Source: Armatimonadetes bacterium CG06_land_8_20_14_3_00_66_21
GTDB taxonomy: Bacteria; Armatimonadota; Abditibacteriia; CG2-30-66-41
DNA: 42,689 nt
Reading direction: 5' to 3'
Assembly (NCBI GenBank): GCA_002779825.1
Contig: PEVN01000079.1
Span: 1-42,689 of the forward strand
Numbering within the stretch: the first letter of the stretch is position 1; every line of letters begins with the position of its first letter. Below, piece after piece: positions 1-8,338 of the stretch. The notes beneath the pieces were generated by a model. The model was not told where the DNA came from. It was given only the letters and a program-made list of their open reading frames with translations, and searched no databases. A program made the position numbers and the translations under genes.

Positions 1-801
1 CCCGGGGAGCACACGCGTCGATACGGGGGCAACACGACTTGCCTGGAGATCCGGCTGCAGGACGACCGCCTCATCGTCGTTGATGCAGGGTCGGGGATTC
101 GCGGCTTGGGAAACGCCTTGCTTAAGGAGAAAGACCTGAGCGAGTTGTGCCTCGTGCTCACGCACGCCCATTGGGATCACCTGATGGGGTTCCCCTTCTT
201 TGTGCCCGCCTACCTCGAGCGATTCAAGCTGCGCGTGCGCGGCGGCCCGCTGGCGAAGGTCTCGCTGCAGGACTACCTGTCGCACCAGATGCAGCCGCCG
301 TTCTTCCCGGTCGAGTTCAGCGTCATGAAGGCAAACTTCGATTTCTCGCAGGGAGACCCCATTCGGCGTTGCGAGAGCGGCGCGACGCTGGAGCCCATTC
401 GCCTCAGCCACCCGAACAACGGCTATGGGCACAAGTTCATCGAGAACGGCAAGAGCTTCGTCTTTCTGACGGACAACGAGTTGGACATGCAGCACGAACG
501 GGGCTTGTCTCGCGCCGAGTACGTGCAGGTCTGCGAAGGTGCGGATCTCCTCTTCCACGACGCGCAGTACACCGACGAGGAGTACCAGCGCAAGCGAGGC
601 TGGGGGCACTCGACCTACCAGTCGGCCACCTCGCTGGCCCTCGAGGCTGGGGTGAAGCGACTCGGACTGTTCCACCACGACCCCGACCGCACGGACGACG
701 ACTTGGACGAGCAGGTCTGCAGATGCCGGCAACAGCTCGCCGACTGCGGCAGCGACTTGGAGTGCTTCGCGTGCCGAGAGGGAGAGGAGATCGAGTTGTG
801 A
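1..801 (+). CDS. MBL-fold metallo-hydrolase, 5' end outside the window
   Basis: This is the C-terminal 266 residues of a metallo-beta-lactamase-fold hydrolase; the reading frame is open from base 1, so the start lies upstream. The opening RYGGNTTCLEIR and VVDAGSGIRGLG segments, the metal-binding motif THAHWDH near residues 55-61, a later HDAQYTDEEY aspartate region and the final LFHHDPDRTD are typical of the PhnP/RNase Z-like phosphodiesterase branch. It is probably cytoplasmic because no membrane segment is visible. The substrate (a cyclic nucleotide or other phosphodiester) cannot be told from the sequence. Its TGA stop overlaps the GTG start of the next gene, so the two are probably translationally coupled. 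Confidence 0.85.
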   Translation, partial: PGEHTRRYGGNTTCLEIRLQDDRLIVVDAGSGIRGLGNALLKEKDLSELCLVLTHAHWDHLMGFPFFVPAYLERFKLRVRGGPLAKVSLQDYLSHQMQPPFFPVEFSVMKANFDFSQGDPIRRCESGATLEPIRLSHPNNGYGHKFIENGKSFVFLTDNELDMQHERGLSRAEYVQVCEGADLLFHDAQYTDEEYQRKRGWGHSTYQSATSLALEAGVKRLGLFHHDPDRTDDDLDEQVCRCRQQLADCGSDLECFACREGEEIEL

Positions 802-3800
802 GGCAGCCCCGGGCTTGCGCGCCGAAGCTTCGCCGCCCCCCGACAAGTAGTCGGAACAGCCACCGAATAGCAGCGGTCGTGGCGCTCCTCTGTCTCGCTT
901 CGCTGCCACTTCTCGGCGGCGAAGCACCCGCTCCGTCGGCAGAGGCGCCTGTTCCCAAGCAAGAGCTGCCGAAGCACGAAGGCAGAACATCCAGGCCGGC
1001 GGGTGCGACAAAGCCGGCGGCGAAGGCAGGTAAGGTCAAGAAGGACGCAAACGCGCCGTCCCACTCGGGTCACGAGAAAGAAGGCGCGAAGCCCGCGCAC
1101 GCGCCAGCCGCCCCGACTGGCAAGCAGGACACCGAGCCCGGCGCCGCCGCAGAGCCACCCGCCGCCGTAGGACACGGCAAGGCCGAGGGCAAGGCGCCCC
1201 AGCAGCCTCCGGAACCAACGGAGCCCGCAACGCCTGCGCCCACCGAGGAGCCGCCCGCCCGCGGCACCCCGGGCCCCGCAGACGAATCGGGCTCTCCCGA
1301 ACAACCTGCCGAGGCGCCCTCCCCAGCGCCGGAGTCCCCACCGCCCGCTCCTGCGGCCGCGGCCAAGACGGCCGCCGCAGCGGCCCGCGCCCAAGACGCG
1401 TCTCCGGCGACGTCACCGGCACCCGCCAAGGTCAACCAAGTCCTGGCTGAGGCAAAGGCTGCCGCGCGGCGCGAGTCAGCCATCACCAAGCTGCTGAATC
1501 AGCTCAACGAACAGGCCGCCGCCGGGACGCAGTTGCTGGGAGAGGACTTCGCCTTCTACGTCGTACGGCTGGGGCGGCTGGCCCGCCTCGACGCGGCGGC
1601 GCTGAAGCGCGAGTACGCCCGGGCGCAAGCAGACCTGGAGAGCGCGGAACGGCAGCGGCGCGAGATCACCGGTCTGCAGGAGCACGGCGCTCAGGAGATT
1701 CGCGAGGGACGCATCCTGATCCTGGATGCGGAGGACTTGGTCCAGGAGTACGCCCAGCAAGGGCTCCAGTCGGACGAGTCCTATGACGCGACCTTTCTCA
1801 AACGAACGGCCGCGCGCACGCGCGCACAGCGGTTGTCCGACGAGCTGGCTCTGGGCCGCAAACTGGAAGGTCTCGTCCTGCGCGCCCCCGCGAGCAGCTT
1901 CGACACGACCGCTGACCGGAAGACCGTGCTTACAGCCGTCCACGATATGAAGACGGCACTGGACGAGCGACGCGCTCTGAACGGGCAGTTGGCGGATCTC
2001 TACGCTAAGCTGGCCGCGCTTGCGTGGGAGAACGGGGTGCTGGCCTCCGACCTGAGCGACGACCTGCAGAAGAGCATCCGCGTGGCCGAAACGAAGGCGC
2101 TGCTCTACCGCTCCGAACGGACGCTGTCCCCCGACACCTTGGTCCGCGCCGTCACGACCGCCGGCGTCGCCGTTCGGGGCGTGCCCCGGTGGCTCCTTCG
2201 CCTGCCGCGGCGCGCTGTCGAGGTGGCGTTGGGGCCACCCGCAGAACGGTCCGGCGCAGACCTCATCGGCACGTATGTTCCAGTCCTCTTCTTCTGGGTC
2301 GTCGCCCTCGCGCTCTTCCGCTACCTCGGCCTTCGCGCAACCTTCTACGAGCACAGGCTGGGAGACGTGCAGAAGCTGGACTCGCCCTCGCGGATTCCGT
2401 TCCTCGCCATGCACACGTGGCGGCTCAGCCGGTGGTTCGGGATCGGCGCCGCTACCTATGGAACCGTGCAGCGACTCCACTTTGGCCCTGCCGCGGAAGC
2501 GTTCTCCCAGATCGCCTTCACAGGCTGGATTCTCGCCGCGCTGGTCTGCAAGTTTGCGCGGGTGCTGATCGCGCCGGTGCGGTCGGAGTTCCGGGTGCTG
2601 CCCCTGACTGACGCCTCAGCGAGCTATGTCTTCCGGCTGGTCCGGGCGCTGGCAGTCCTAGTCGTGGTCGGTTGGTCGGCGCTGTCAGCGCTGGAAGCCG
2701 GCAGCTACGTCCGGGTCGACGTGCTGGCCCTGTTGCGCCTGCTGCTTTGGCTGGGCGGCATTGGGCTCATCGCCGCGACACTTTATGGCCTCCATGGGTT
2801 GCTCAGCGCGTTGTCGCCTCAAGCCGGCGGCTGGCAGTCGACCGCCTGGAACCTGAGCGCCTTCCTGGCGCACGCCTTCATCCTGAGCGCGGTCGCGGTG
2901 GTGGTTGTGCACAGCGCCGGCTACTGGAACCTGGCCCGCTACTTCGCGCGCTGCATCCCGCTCAACGGCTTGGCGGTCTTCGCCGTCTGGTCGCTGTGGC
3001 GCTTCGCTCGCCGCCACGCCGACAGGTGGCAGGCCAACCTGCCTGCCATTCCGCCCCGGGAGCTGGGCAAACGCGCAGGCCGGGAGGCAGTCAGTCAATT
3101 GCTCGGGCTCGCAGTCTGGCTTGTCACCGGTCTGGGCGGCGTCTTGCTGATGGCGCAGGTATGGAGCATTCGCTGGCAGCATGTCCGCCGGGTGATCACC
3201 GTCCTGCAACACCCGCTGTTGACGGTGAAGGGCGCGGGGGTATCCTCGTGGAGTGTGCTCAAGGCCGCGGTGCTGGTGGCTTGCTTCCTGTGGCTCGCCA
3301 GCCTCGTCCGCCGACTGCTGCACTCCTCTGCTCGACTGGAGCGTCGGTACACAGAAGGCGGCCGCTACGCGCTTGCGAGCCTCTCGTTCTACGCGATTCT
3401 CGGCGGCGGATTCCTCTGGTCGCTGATGGCCGCCGGGTTTGACCCCAGCGTGCTGGCAGTGTTCGCCGGGATGGCCGGTATCGGCTTGGGCTTTGGGCTG
3501 CAGAACATCGTCCACAACTTCATCAGCGGCCTCATCCTGCTGATCGAGCGCCCCATCGCCTTGAACGACTTCGTGGAGGTCGGCTCCCTCCGGGGGACCG
3601 TCAGCGCCATCAGCCTCCGCAGCACCACGGTACGCACCCTGAGCAACGTGTTCGTCGTGGTGCCCAACTCCCAGTTCGTCAGCGACCAGGTAACCAACCT
3701 CAGCCACCGTGACACCAAGATCCGGCTGGAACTCCCGGTCGGCGTCCACTATGGCAGCGATATGGCAGCGGTCTACGCTGTTCTCCAGAGGGCAACCGAG

Positions 3801-4049
3801 TCGCACCCCGAAGTGCTCAAGCACCCCGCGCCCGAGGTCCGGATGGTGGAATTCGGCGACAACTCCGTCAACTTCAGCCTCTTGGCCTGGATTGAGCACC
3901 CACACCGAATGCCGTTCGTCTCCGCCCAGATCATGCGGACAGTCTGGGAGGCGCTCAAAGAGAACGGCATCGAGATCCCTTACCCTCAGCGCGACTTGCA
4001 TCTGCGCTCGGTAGACGCAGACGCGGCCCGACAACTGAGGGAAAGATAG
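798..4049 (+). CDS. Large mechanosensitive channel, MscS family, with exported Pro/Ala-rich N-terminal region
   Basis: The protein has 1083 residues. The frame is open far upstream, but the GTG at 798 is chosen because it overlaps the previous stop (GTGA), has GGAGAGGAG about 8 bases upstream, and is followed by a signal-like segment (VVALLCLASLPLLGG, about residues 26-40). Next come a Pro/Ala/Lys/Glu-rich stretch (about 45-210), a predicted coiled, presumably periplasmic region (about 215-450), about ten membrane segments, and the MscS core near residues 870-1075. The core shows the pore-helix pattern GIGLGFGLQNIVHNF, then LIERPIALNDFVEVG and VVVPNSQFVSDQVTN. The layout resembles the long MscK/MscM type. 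The likely role is release of solutes on hypo-osmotic shock. A decayed gene of the same architecture lies at 35383-37939. Confidence 0.93.
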   Translation: MRQPRACAPKLRRPPTSSRNSHRIAAVVALLCLASLPLLGGEAPAPSAEAPVPKQELPKHEGRTSRPAGATKPAAKAGKVKKDANAPSHSGHEKEGAKPAHAPAAPTGKQDTEPGAAAEPPAAVGHGKAEGKAPQQPPEPTEPATPAPTEEPPARGTPGPADESGSPEQPAEAPSPAPESPPPAPAAAAKTAAAAARAQDASPATSPAPAKVNQVLAEAKAAARRESAITKLLNQLNEQAAAGTQLLGEDFAFYVVRLGRLARLDAAALKREYARAQADLESAERQRREITGLQEHGAQEIREGRILILDAEDLVQEYAQQGLQSDESYDATFLKRTAARTRAQRLSDELALGRKLEGLVLRAPASSFDTTADRKTVLTAVHDMKTALDERRALNGQLADLYAKLAALAWENGVLASDLSDDLQKSIRVAETKALLYRSERTLSPDTLVRAVTTAGVAVRGVPRWLLRLPRRAVEVALGPPAERSGADLIGTYVPVLFFWVVALALFRYLGLRATFYEHRLGDVQKLDSPSRIPFLAMHTWRLSRWFGIGAATYGTVQRLHFGPAAEAFSQIAFTGWILAALVCKFARVLIAPVRSEFRVLPLTDASASYVFRLVRALAVLVVVGWSALSALEAGSYVRVDVLALLRLLLWLGGIGLIAATLYGLHGLLSALSPQAGGWQSTAWNLSAFLAHAFILSAVAVVVVHSAGYWNLARYFARCIPLNGLAVFAVWSLWRFARRHADRWQANLPAIPPRELGKRAGREAVSQLLGLAVWLVTGLGGVLLMAQVWSIRWQHVRRVITVLQHPLLTVKGAGVSSWSVLKAAVLVACFLWLASLVRRLLHSSARLERRYTEGGRYALASLSFYAILGGGFLWSLMAAGFDPSVLAVFAGMAGIGLGFGLQNIVHNFISGLILLIERPIALNDFVEVGSLRGTVSAISLRSTTVRTLSNVFVVVPNSQFVSDQVTNLSHRDTKIRLELPVGVHYGSDMAAVYAVLQRATESHPEVLKHPAPEVRMVEFGDNSVNFSLLAWIEHPHRMPFVSAQIMRTVWEALKENGIEIPYPQRDLHLRSVDADAARQLRER

Positions 4050-4141
4050 TGGGGCGTCTTCCTGTACCTGTAACGTTGTTGTCGATTCTGGCTCAGCAAC
4101 CATCGCGCTGGTAACAGCGCGCAGCAACCGGAGGCCTTGCG

Positions 4142-4561
4142 ATGAGCGACTACGCGACGTTCCACCCGCAGCACGTCCTTTGCCCGGTGAACCTGACCGA
4201 CGCCGCTCAGGTAGGGCTTCAGCACGCCGCCGCGCTGGCACGCCGGTTCGGCGCAACGCTCACCGTGCTGTACAGCGTGGAGGGCGAGGCGCCGTTGCCC
4301 CCCTCGCAGGTTCGCGAAGCCGTCTCCTCCTGGATTCCCGATCCCCTCGTGGCAGCCACCGCCACCGTCGAGCCCATTGTGCGCCACGGTCACGCCGCCG
4401 AGCAAATCCTCGCCGACGCCGCAGAACACGACCTCGACCTGATCGTCCTCGCCGCCCAGCGCTGGCCGTTTCTGCAAGCCAGCCTGTTCAGCAGCACCAC
4501 CGAATTGATCCTGCGCCAAGCGCCCATCCCGGTGCTGGTAGCGCCCGTCCCCCTCGACTGA
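4142..4561 (+). CDS. Universal stress protein, UspA family
   Basis: A 139-residue single-domain cytoplasmic protein, the usual UspA length. It opens with HVLCPVNLTDAAQVGLQHAAALARRFGATLTVL (quoted in part: beta-1 and helix-1 pattern) and has the later HAAEQILADAAEHDLDLIVLAA segment and the ending PIPVLVAPVP typical of the fold. The ATP-loop glycines normally found after the LIVLA strand are poorly kept (AAQRWPFLQASLFSSTTE), so it may be a non-ATP-binding type. ATG at 4142 has CGGAGG seven bases upstream. It stands 92 bases after the MscS gene on the same strand and converges with trkA. The context of osmotic and ion genes suggests a stress role, which is inference. Confidence 0.9.
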   Translation: MSDYATFHPQHVLCPVNLTDAAQVGLQHAAALARRFGATLTVLYSVEGEAPLPPSQVREAVSSWIPDPLVAATATVEPIVRHGHAAEQILADAAEHDLDLIVLAAQRWPFLQASLFSSTTELILRQAPIPVLVAPVPLD

Positions 4562-4600
4562 CAGCGCGAGCGGCCCTCCAGCAGGCGTTCCTTCCTCCCC

Positions 4601-5266
4601 CTATCCCTCGCTGAACGCCTCCAAGCTGGCTGCGTCCCCCGCCACCACCAACACGTCACCCTCTTCGACTGCGTCGTCCGGACCCAGGTCCATCTTCAAT
4701 TCGCCCCCCCGGCGAACGGCAATCACGTTGATGCCGAACCGCTGCCGCAGTTCCAGGTTCCGAAGGGCCATGCCCTGGCAGCTCACCGGGGCCAGGATTT
4801 CGGTGATGCCCAGGTCGCGGCCGAGGTCCATGTAGTCCATGACGCGGGGGGACTGCAGGCTGTGCGCGACCCGGGTCCCCATATCGCGCTCGGGGAAGAC
4901 CACGTGGTCGGCGCCCAGCTTCTCCAGAATGCGGGCCTGGCGGTCGGTCATCGCCTTAGCCACGATGAAGCGCGCATCCAGCTCCTTGAGGCCCATCACG
5001 ATGTTGATACTGTCCTCCAAGGAGGTACCGCGCCCGACGACGCAGCGGTCAAAGCTGGGAATGCCCAGCTCACGCAGCCCGCTGACGTCGGTGGCGTCGA
5101 GCTGAACGGCGTGGGTGACATGGTCCTTGATCTCATCGACAACCACCGGGTCGTTGTCGACAGCCACGACTTCGTGTCCCATGTCGACCAACGTCTTGGC
5201 GACGCTCTGACCGAAATGGCCGAGACCGATCACGAGGTAGCTCTTGTGTCTGGGGCGGCGAGGCAT
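4601..5266 (-). CDS. trkA: TrkA/KtrA-type potassium uptake regulatory subunit
   Basis: A 221-residue cytoplasmic RCK protein that gates a Trk/Ktr potassium transporter in response to bound nucleotide. The N-terminal Rossmann fold shows VIGLGHFGQSVAKTL (GxGxFG) and the acidic end of strand 2 in VVAVDNDP. The TrkA_C domain follows from about residue 135 (ILAPVSCQGMALRNLELRQ and later LGPDDAVEEGDVLVVAGD). ATG at 5266 is preferred because AGGTGG lies five bases upstream; a GTG nine bases earlier is possible. It lies 50 bases downstream of the TrkH gene on the same strand, so the two form a KtrAB-like operon with the membrane subunit first. Confidence 0.93.
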   Translation of the reverse strand: MPRRPRHKSYLVIGLGHFGQSVAKTLVDMGHEVVAVDNDPVVVDEIKDHVTHAVQLDATDVSGLRELGIPSFDRCVVGRGTSLEDSINIVMGLKELDARFIVAKAMTDRQARILEKLGADHVVFPERDMGTRVAHSLQSPRVMDYMDLGRDLGITEILAPVSCQGMALRNLELRQRFGINVIAVRRGGELKMDLGPDDAVEEGDVLVVAGDAASLEAFSEG

Positions 5267-5316
5267 CGGTACCACCTGTGTGGGGAGTCATCACGCCGAA
5301 GCCGAGGGAAGCACTA

Positions 5317-6738
5317 CTACCCGATGGGCAGTTGCCCCTCCGGGTACCGGACGTGGCTGGGGCGCTCACGGGCTGCCAGGGCGGCTGCCAGGGAGATCGG
5401 CCCGACGCGACCGAGGAACATGGTGAGAATGATGATCAGTTTGCCGACGGTCGTCAAGGCGGGCGTGATGCCGGTGGACAGCCCCACTGTCCCAAAAGCC
5501 GAGGTCGACTCGAAGAAGACGTAGATCGCGGCCGAGTGAAACGCTGACGGCGACGCCAGGTGGCTTTCCTCCGTGACGAGCAGCAGGGAGGTGCAAAAGA
5601 AGACGACACCGACCGCCATGGCGAAGAGCGCCAACGCCCGGTACACCAGTGAATGGGTAAGCGTGCGCTCGTGGAGGCAGGCATGCTCGTTCCCGCGAAC
5701 GGTAGCCCAGATGGCGGAGAGCACCACGACCAAGGTGGTGGTCTTGATGCCGCCAGCCGTGCCCCCCGGCGAGCCGCCAACAAACATCAGGAAGCACATG
5801 AACACCAGCGTGGCGTCCTGCATACGGCTCAAGGTCAGCGTGTTGAACCCCGCCGTCCGGCAGGTGACGGCGGTGAAGTAGGAGTGCAGGAGCTGCTGGT
5901 AGACGGGCAGCCCCGCCACCGTGCCCGAGGGACGCCGCTCCAGCACAAAGACCATCGCGGTGCTGAGGGCAAGCAATAACAGCGTACAGCGCAAGACCAC
6001 CCGCGTATGCAGCGAAGCGCGGCGGAAGCCGCGGAACGCCAGCAGTTCGCTGACTACCAGGAACCCAAGCCCACCCAGGATGATCTGGGCCGCCGTCACC
6101 AGCACCACACCGGGGTCGTTCACAAACGGCACCAGACTCGCGAAGGGGCCGAACCGCTGCCCGAAGAGATCCAGCCCGGCATTGCAGAAGGCCGAGACGC
6201 TGTGGAACGCCCCATACCAGGCGGCCTTGGGCCAGGGCAGGTACCGATGGAAGAGCAGGACGTAGAACAGAGCGCCGAACCCCTCGACAGTGATCGTGAA
6301 CGCTAAGGCGCGCCGGAGCAGCGGGCGAGCCTCGTGCATGCCAAACTGCCCCAGCGACTCCCGGACTGCCAACTGCCGCTGAACGCCGACCTTCCTCCCC
6401 AGCACAGCGGACAGCATGGTGGCCAGGGTCATGTAGCCAAGGCCGCCCAACTGGATCAGGCAGAGAATGACCACCTGTCCGAATAGCGAGAACCGCGTGC
6501 CGGTGTCGTGGACGACCAGACCGGTGACGCACACCGAGGTCGTGGCCGTGAACAGCGCATCCACCAGCGAGATCGCGTGGTGATCTGAGGTCGCGACCGA
6601 GAGCGACAGGAATGCCGTCCCTGCCACGATCACCGAACCAAAACTGAGCACCACCAGCCGGATGGGGGTGAACAGGCGGTGCGATTTGGGGAGGCGGGGC
6701 GGGGCGCTCAAACGGCCATTGGCGTCGACTAATGTCAT
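5317..6738 (-). CDS. trkH: TrkH/KtrB-type potassium transporter membrane subunit
   Basis: Potassium-conducting membrane subunit with four pore loops. All four are visible: TTSVCVTGL (about 67-74), SVSAFCNAGLDLF, VTCRTAGFNTL and TSAFGTVGLSTG. Each has the central filter glycine. The 473-residue length from ATG 6738 fits the KtrB/TrkH family. Neither this ATG nor the in-frame TTG at 6789 has a convincing ribosome-binding site, so the start is uncertain by 17 codons. The gene is followed by trkA after 50 bases. About 166 bases separate it from the upstream mttB-like gene; that gap shows no gene and no clear terminator. Confidence 0.92.
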   Translation of the reverse strand: MTLVDANGRLSAPPRLPKSHRLFTPIRLVVLSFGSVIVAGTAFLSLSVATSDHHAISLVDALFTATTSVCVTGLVVHDTGTRFSLFGQVVILCLIQLGGLGYMTLATMLSAVLGRKVGVQRQLAVRESLGQFGMHEARPLLRRALAFTITVEGFGALFYVLLFHRYLPWPKAAWYGAFHSVSAFCNAGLDLFGQRFGPFASLVPFVNDPGVVLVTAAQIILGGLGFLVVSELLAFRGFRRASLHTRVVLRCTLLLLALSTAMVFVLERRPSGTVAGLPVYQQLLHSYFTAVTCRTAGFNTLTLSRMQDATLVFMCFLMFVGGSPGGTAGGIKTTTLVVVLSAIWATVRGNEHACLHERTLTHSLVYRALALFAMAVGVVFFCTSLLLVTEESHLASPSAFHSAAIYVFFESTSAFGTVGLSTGITPALTTVGKLIIILTMFLGRVGPISLAAALAARERPSHVRYPEGQLPIG

Positions 6739-6904
6739 GTCTGGTGCAGTGGCAAACGGGTGCTGTGCTTCAACGGCCGACGGAAGCAAGGCCCCCCGTG
6801 CAGCGGAACTCCAGATTGTAGACGGAAAGCCGCCGACTGGGAATTAGGAGGCCGGCCGCCAAGAGCCCGGTTGGGGACGGCGGCGGCGCTCCAAGACACG
6901 GTCC

Positions 6905-8323
6905 TCAGCCGCACAGCTCCGTTCGCGCCCGCTCCACCACAGCGCGCAACTTCCCGAGCAACCCCTCGTCCACGTCCGGCTTCCGATACGAAGCGATCAG
7001 CTCGTCCACCTTCCGCTGTGTCCGGCGCAGTACTTGCTCTTCGCTGTCGCGGCCCGTCCAGCCGGCGCGTCCTGCCAACTCCGGCAGACAGAGGGCGGAG
7101 CGGAAGTGGCGAAGCGTGTGCTCGGTCTGCAGGTAGTCGCCCTGCTCCGCGTGTGCCACCGACAGGATCGTGTCGAGCCCGATCGTTTCCTCACTGATCT
7201 CCAGAGGCGGCGCCAAGTGCGCGAGCGACTCGGTGAACTCCGTCTCCAGCAGGAACTGCACCGGGCTGATGGTCAGTCCGCCGTCGAGGTGCCCGGCAAC
7301 CACACCGGGGTGGCTGCCGGTGTAGGCTGCAAGGGTCATCGCAGTGTAGGCGTTCTCCAGCAGGGCGTATAGACCCGGCGTCTTGGCGGGCGAGTACCCG
7401 CCGCCCCCGGCGCCAACCACAGTGCCCGTCCAGCGGCGAAGGAACTCGCGCACCGCGAGGTTGCGGACGACGGCGTCGGCGGCCGAGTAGCTCGACTCCC
7501 CGTTCCGCATGTCCATGGTCGCGATCCACACGCCCCCTCCCAGCGGGACGCCCGGCTTCAGCGCCCGGCCGGCGATCCAGTTGGCCAGCAGCTCCGCCGC
7601 CGCGACCACAGCGGTGCCCGCCACCGTCACCGGTGTGCCGGCGCCGCTGACGGTCATGACGTAGACGCTGTTGGGTCGGCCGCGCTTGAGGGCGCAGACG
7701 AACCGCTCGGCCACCTCCCGCCCCAGGCGCAAGGGGCTGGAGAAGCCCACATTCGCCAGCCAGTGCAGCCCCTCGACGCCCGCGAGTTCCTCCATCTCGA
7801 CCAGATAGTCTATCTGCCGCACGTCTTGCACGTACGCCCCCGCCGGCCGAGTGACATGCTCGAACTGCAGCAGCGTCGCCATCAGCGGTTCGAGGGGTGC
7901 TGGCACGTCGGCCAGCAGCAGGCAGTGCCCGACCCCCGCGTCGCGATGCACTACTTCGCCGAACTTCAGCAACTGGATGTAGTCGGCGCAGTTGCCCAGC
8001 CGGCGCTCCCGTTCCGCGCCGTCGTAGTAGTACTGCGAGAGCTGGTGGAAGAGCCGGCCCGCGCCAGGCGCAACAAACGCGCGGTGACCGTCGTCCTCCC
8101 CCGGCGAGGGCTGCTCGCGGCGGACATCCTCAACGAACCGGCAAACCAGCTCCGGGGGGAACGTCGCCACCTCTCGGCCGTAGTCGACCCGCGCGCCAGC
8201 CGCCTCGAGCGCCTTCAGAATCTCCTCGTTCTGGTAGACGGCGCCCAACTCGTCCAGCACCGTTAGCACGGCGTCGGTGAGCTGCGTTACTTGGGCGTCG
8301 TTCAACAGGCTTCGGTCAAACAT
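6905..8323 (-). CDS. MttB-family (trimethylamine methyltransferase-like) corrinoid-dependent methyltransferase, non-pyrrolysine
   Basis: The 472-residue protein has the features of the MttB superfamily: an N-terminal helical segment (LTDAVLTVLDELGAVYQNEEILKALEAAGARVD, seen in part), then a TIM-barrel-like region with GGGVWIATMDMRNGESSYS and GAGGGGYSPAKTPG. Members transfer a methyl group from a quaternary or tertiary amine to a corrinoid protein. True MttB carries pyrrolysine at an in-frame TAG; no TAG interrupts this frame, so it belongs to the non-Pyl group with other methyl donors (glycine betaine, carnitine and proline betaine are known for relatives). No corrinoid protein or MtaA-type partner is adjacent. 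It starts 15 bases after the sialidase/SGNH gene, so they are probably cotranscribed. The substrate is unknown. Confidence 0.85.
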   Translation of the reverse strand: MFDRSLLNDAQVTQLTDAVLTVLDELGAVYQNEEILKALEAAGARVDYGREVATFPPELVCRFVEDVRREQPSPGEDDGHRAFVAPGAGRLFHQLSQYYYDGAERERRLGNCADYIQLLKFGEVVHRDAGVGHCLLLADVPAPLEPLMATLLQFEHVTRPAGAYVQDVRQIDYLVEMEELAGVEGLHWLANVGFSSPLRLGREVAERFVCALKRGRPNSVYVMTVSGAGTPVTVAGTAVVAAAELLANWIAGRALKPGVPLGGGVWIATMDMRNGESSYSAADAVVRNLAVREFLRRWTGTVVGAGGGGYSPAKTPGLYALLENAYTAMTLAAYTGSHPGVVAGHLDGGLTISPVQFLLETEFTESLAHLAPPLEISEETIGLDTILSVAHAEQGDYLQTEHTLRHFRSALCLPELAGRAGWTGRDSEEQVLRRTQRKVDELIASYRKPDVDEGLLGKLRAVVERARTELCG

Positions 8324-8338
8324 CGTCGCAGTGTCCTC

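Noticed and set aside
147-797. The MscS frame extended to an upstream start at 147
   Set aside because: It overlaps the hydrolase gene in another frame and the composition is shadow-like; GTG 798 has a ribosome-binding site and a signal peptide.
6739-6904. Cobalamin riboswitch near the mttB-like gene
   Set aside because: The upstream side of that gene is only 15 bases from the SGNH gene, and no B12-box-like sequence was seen.
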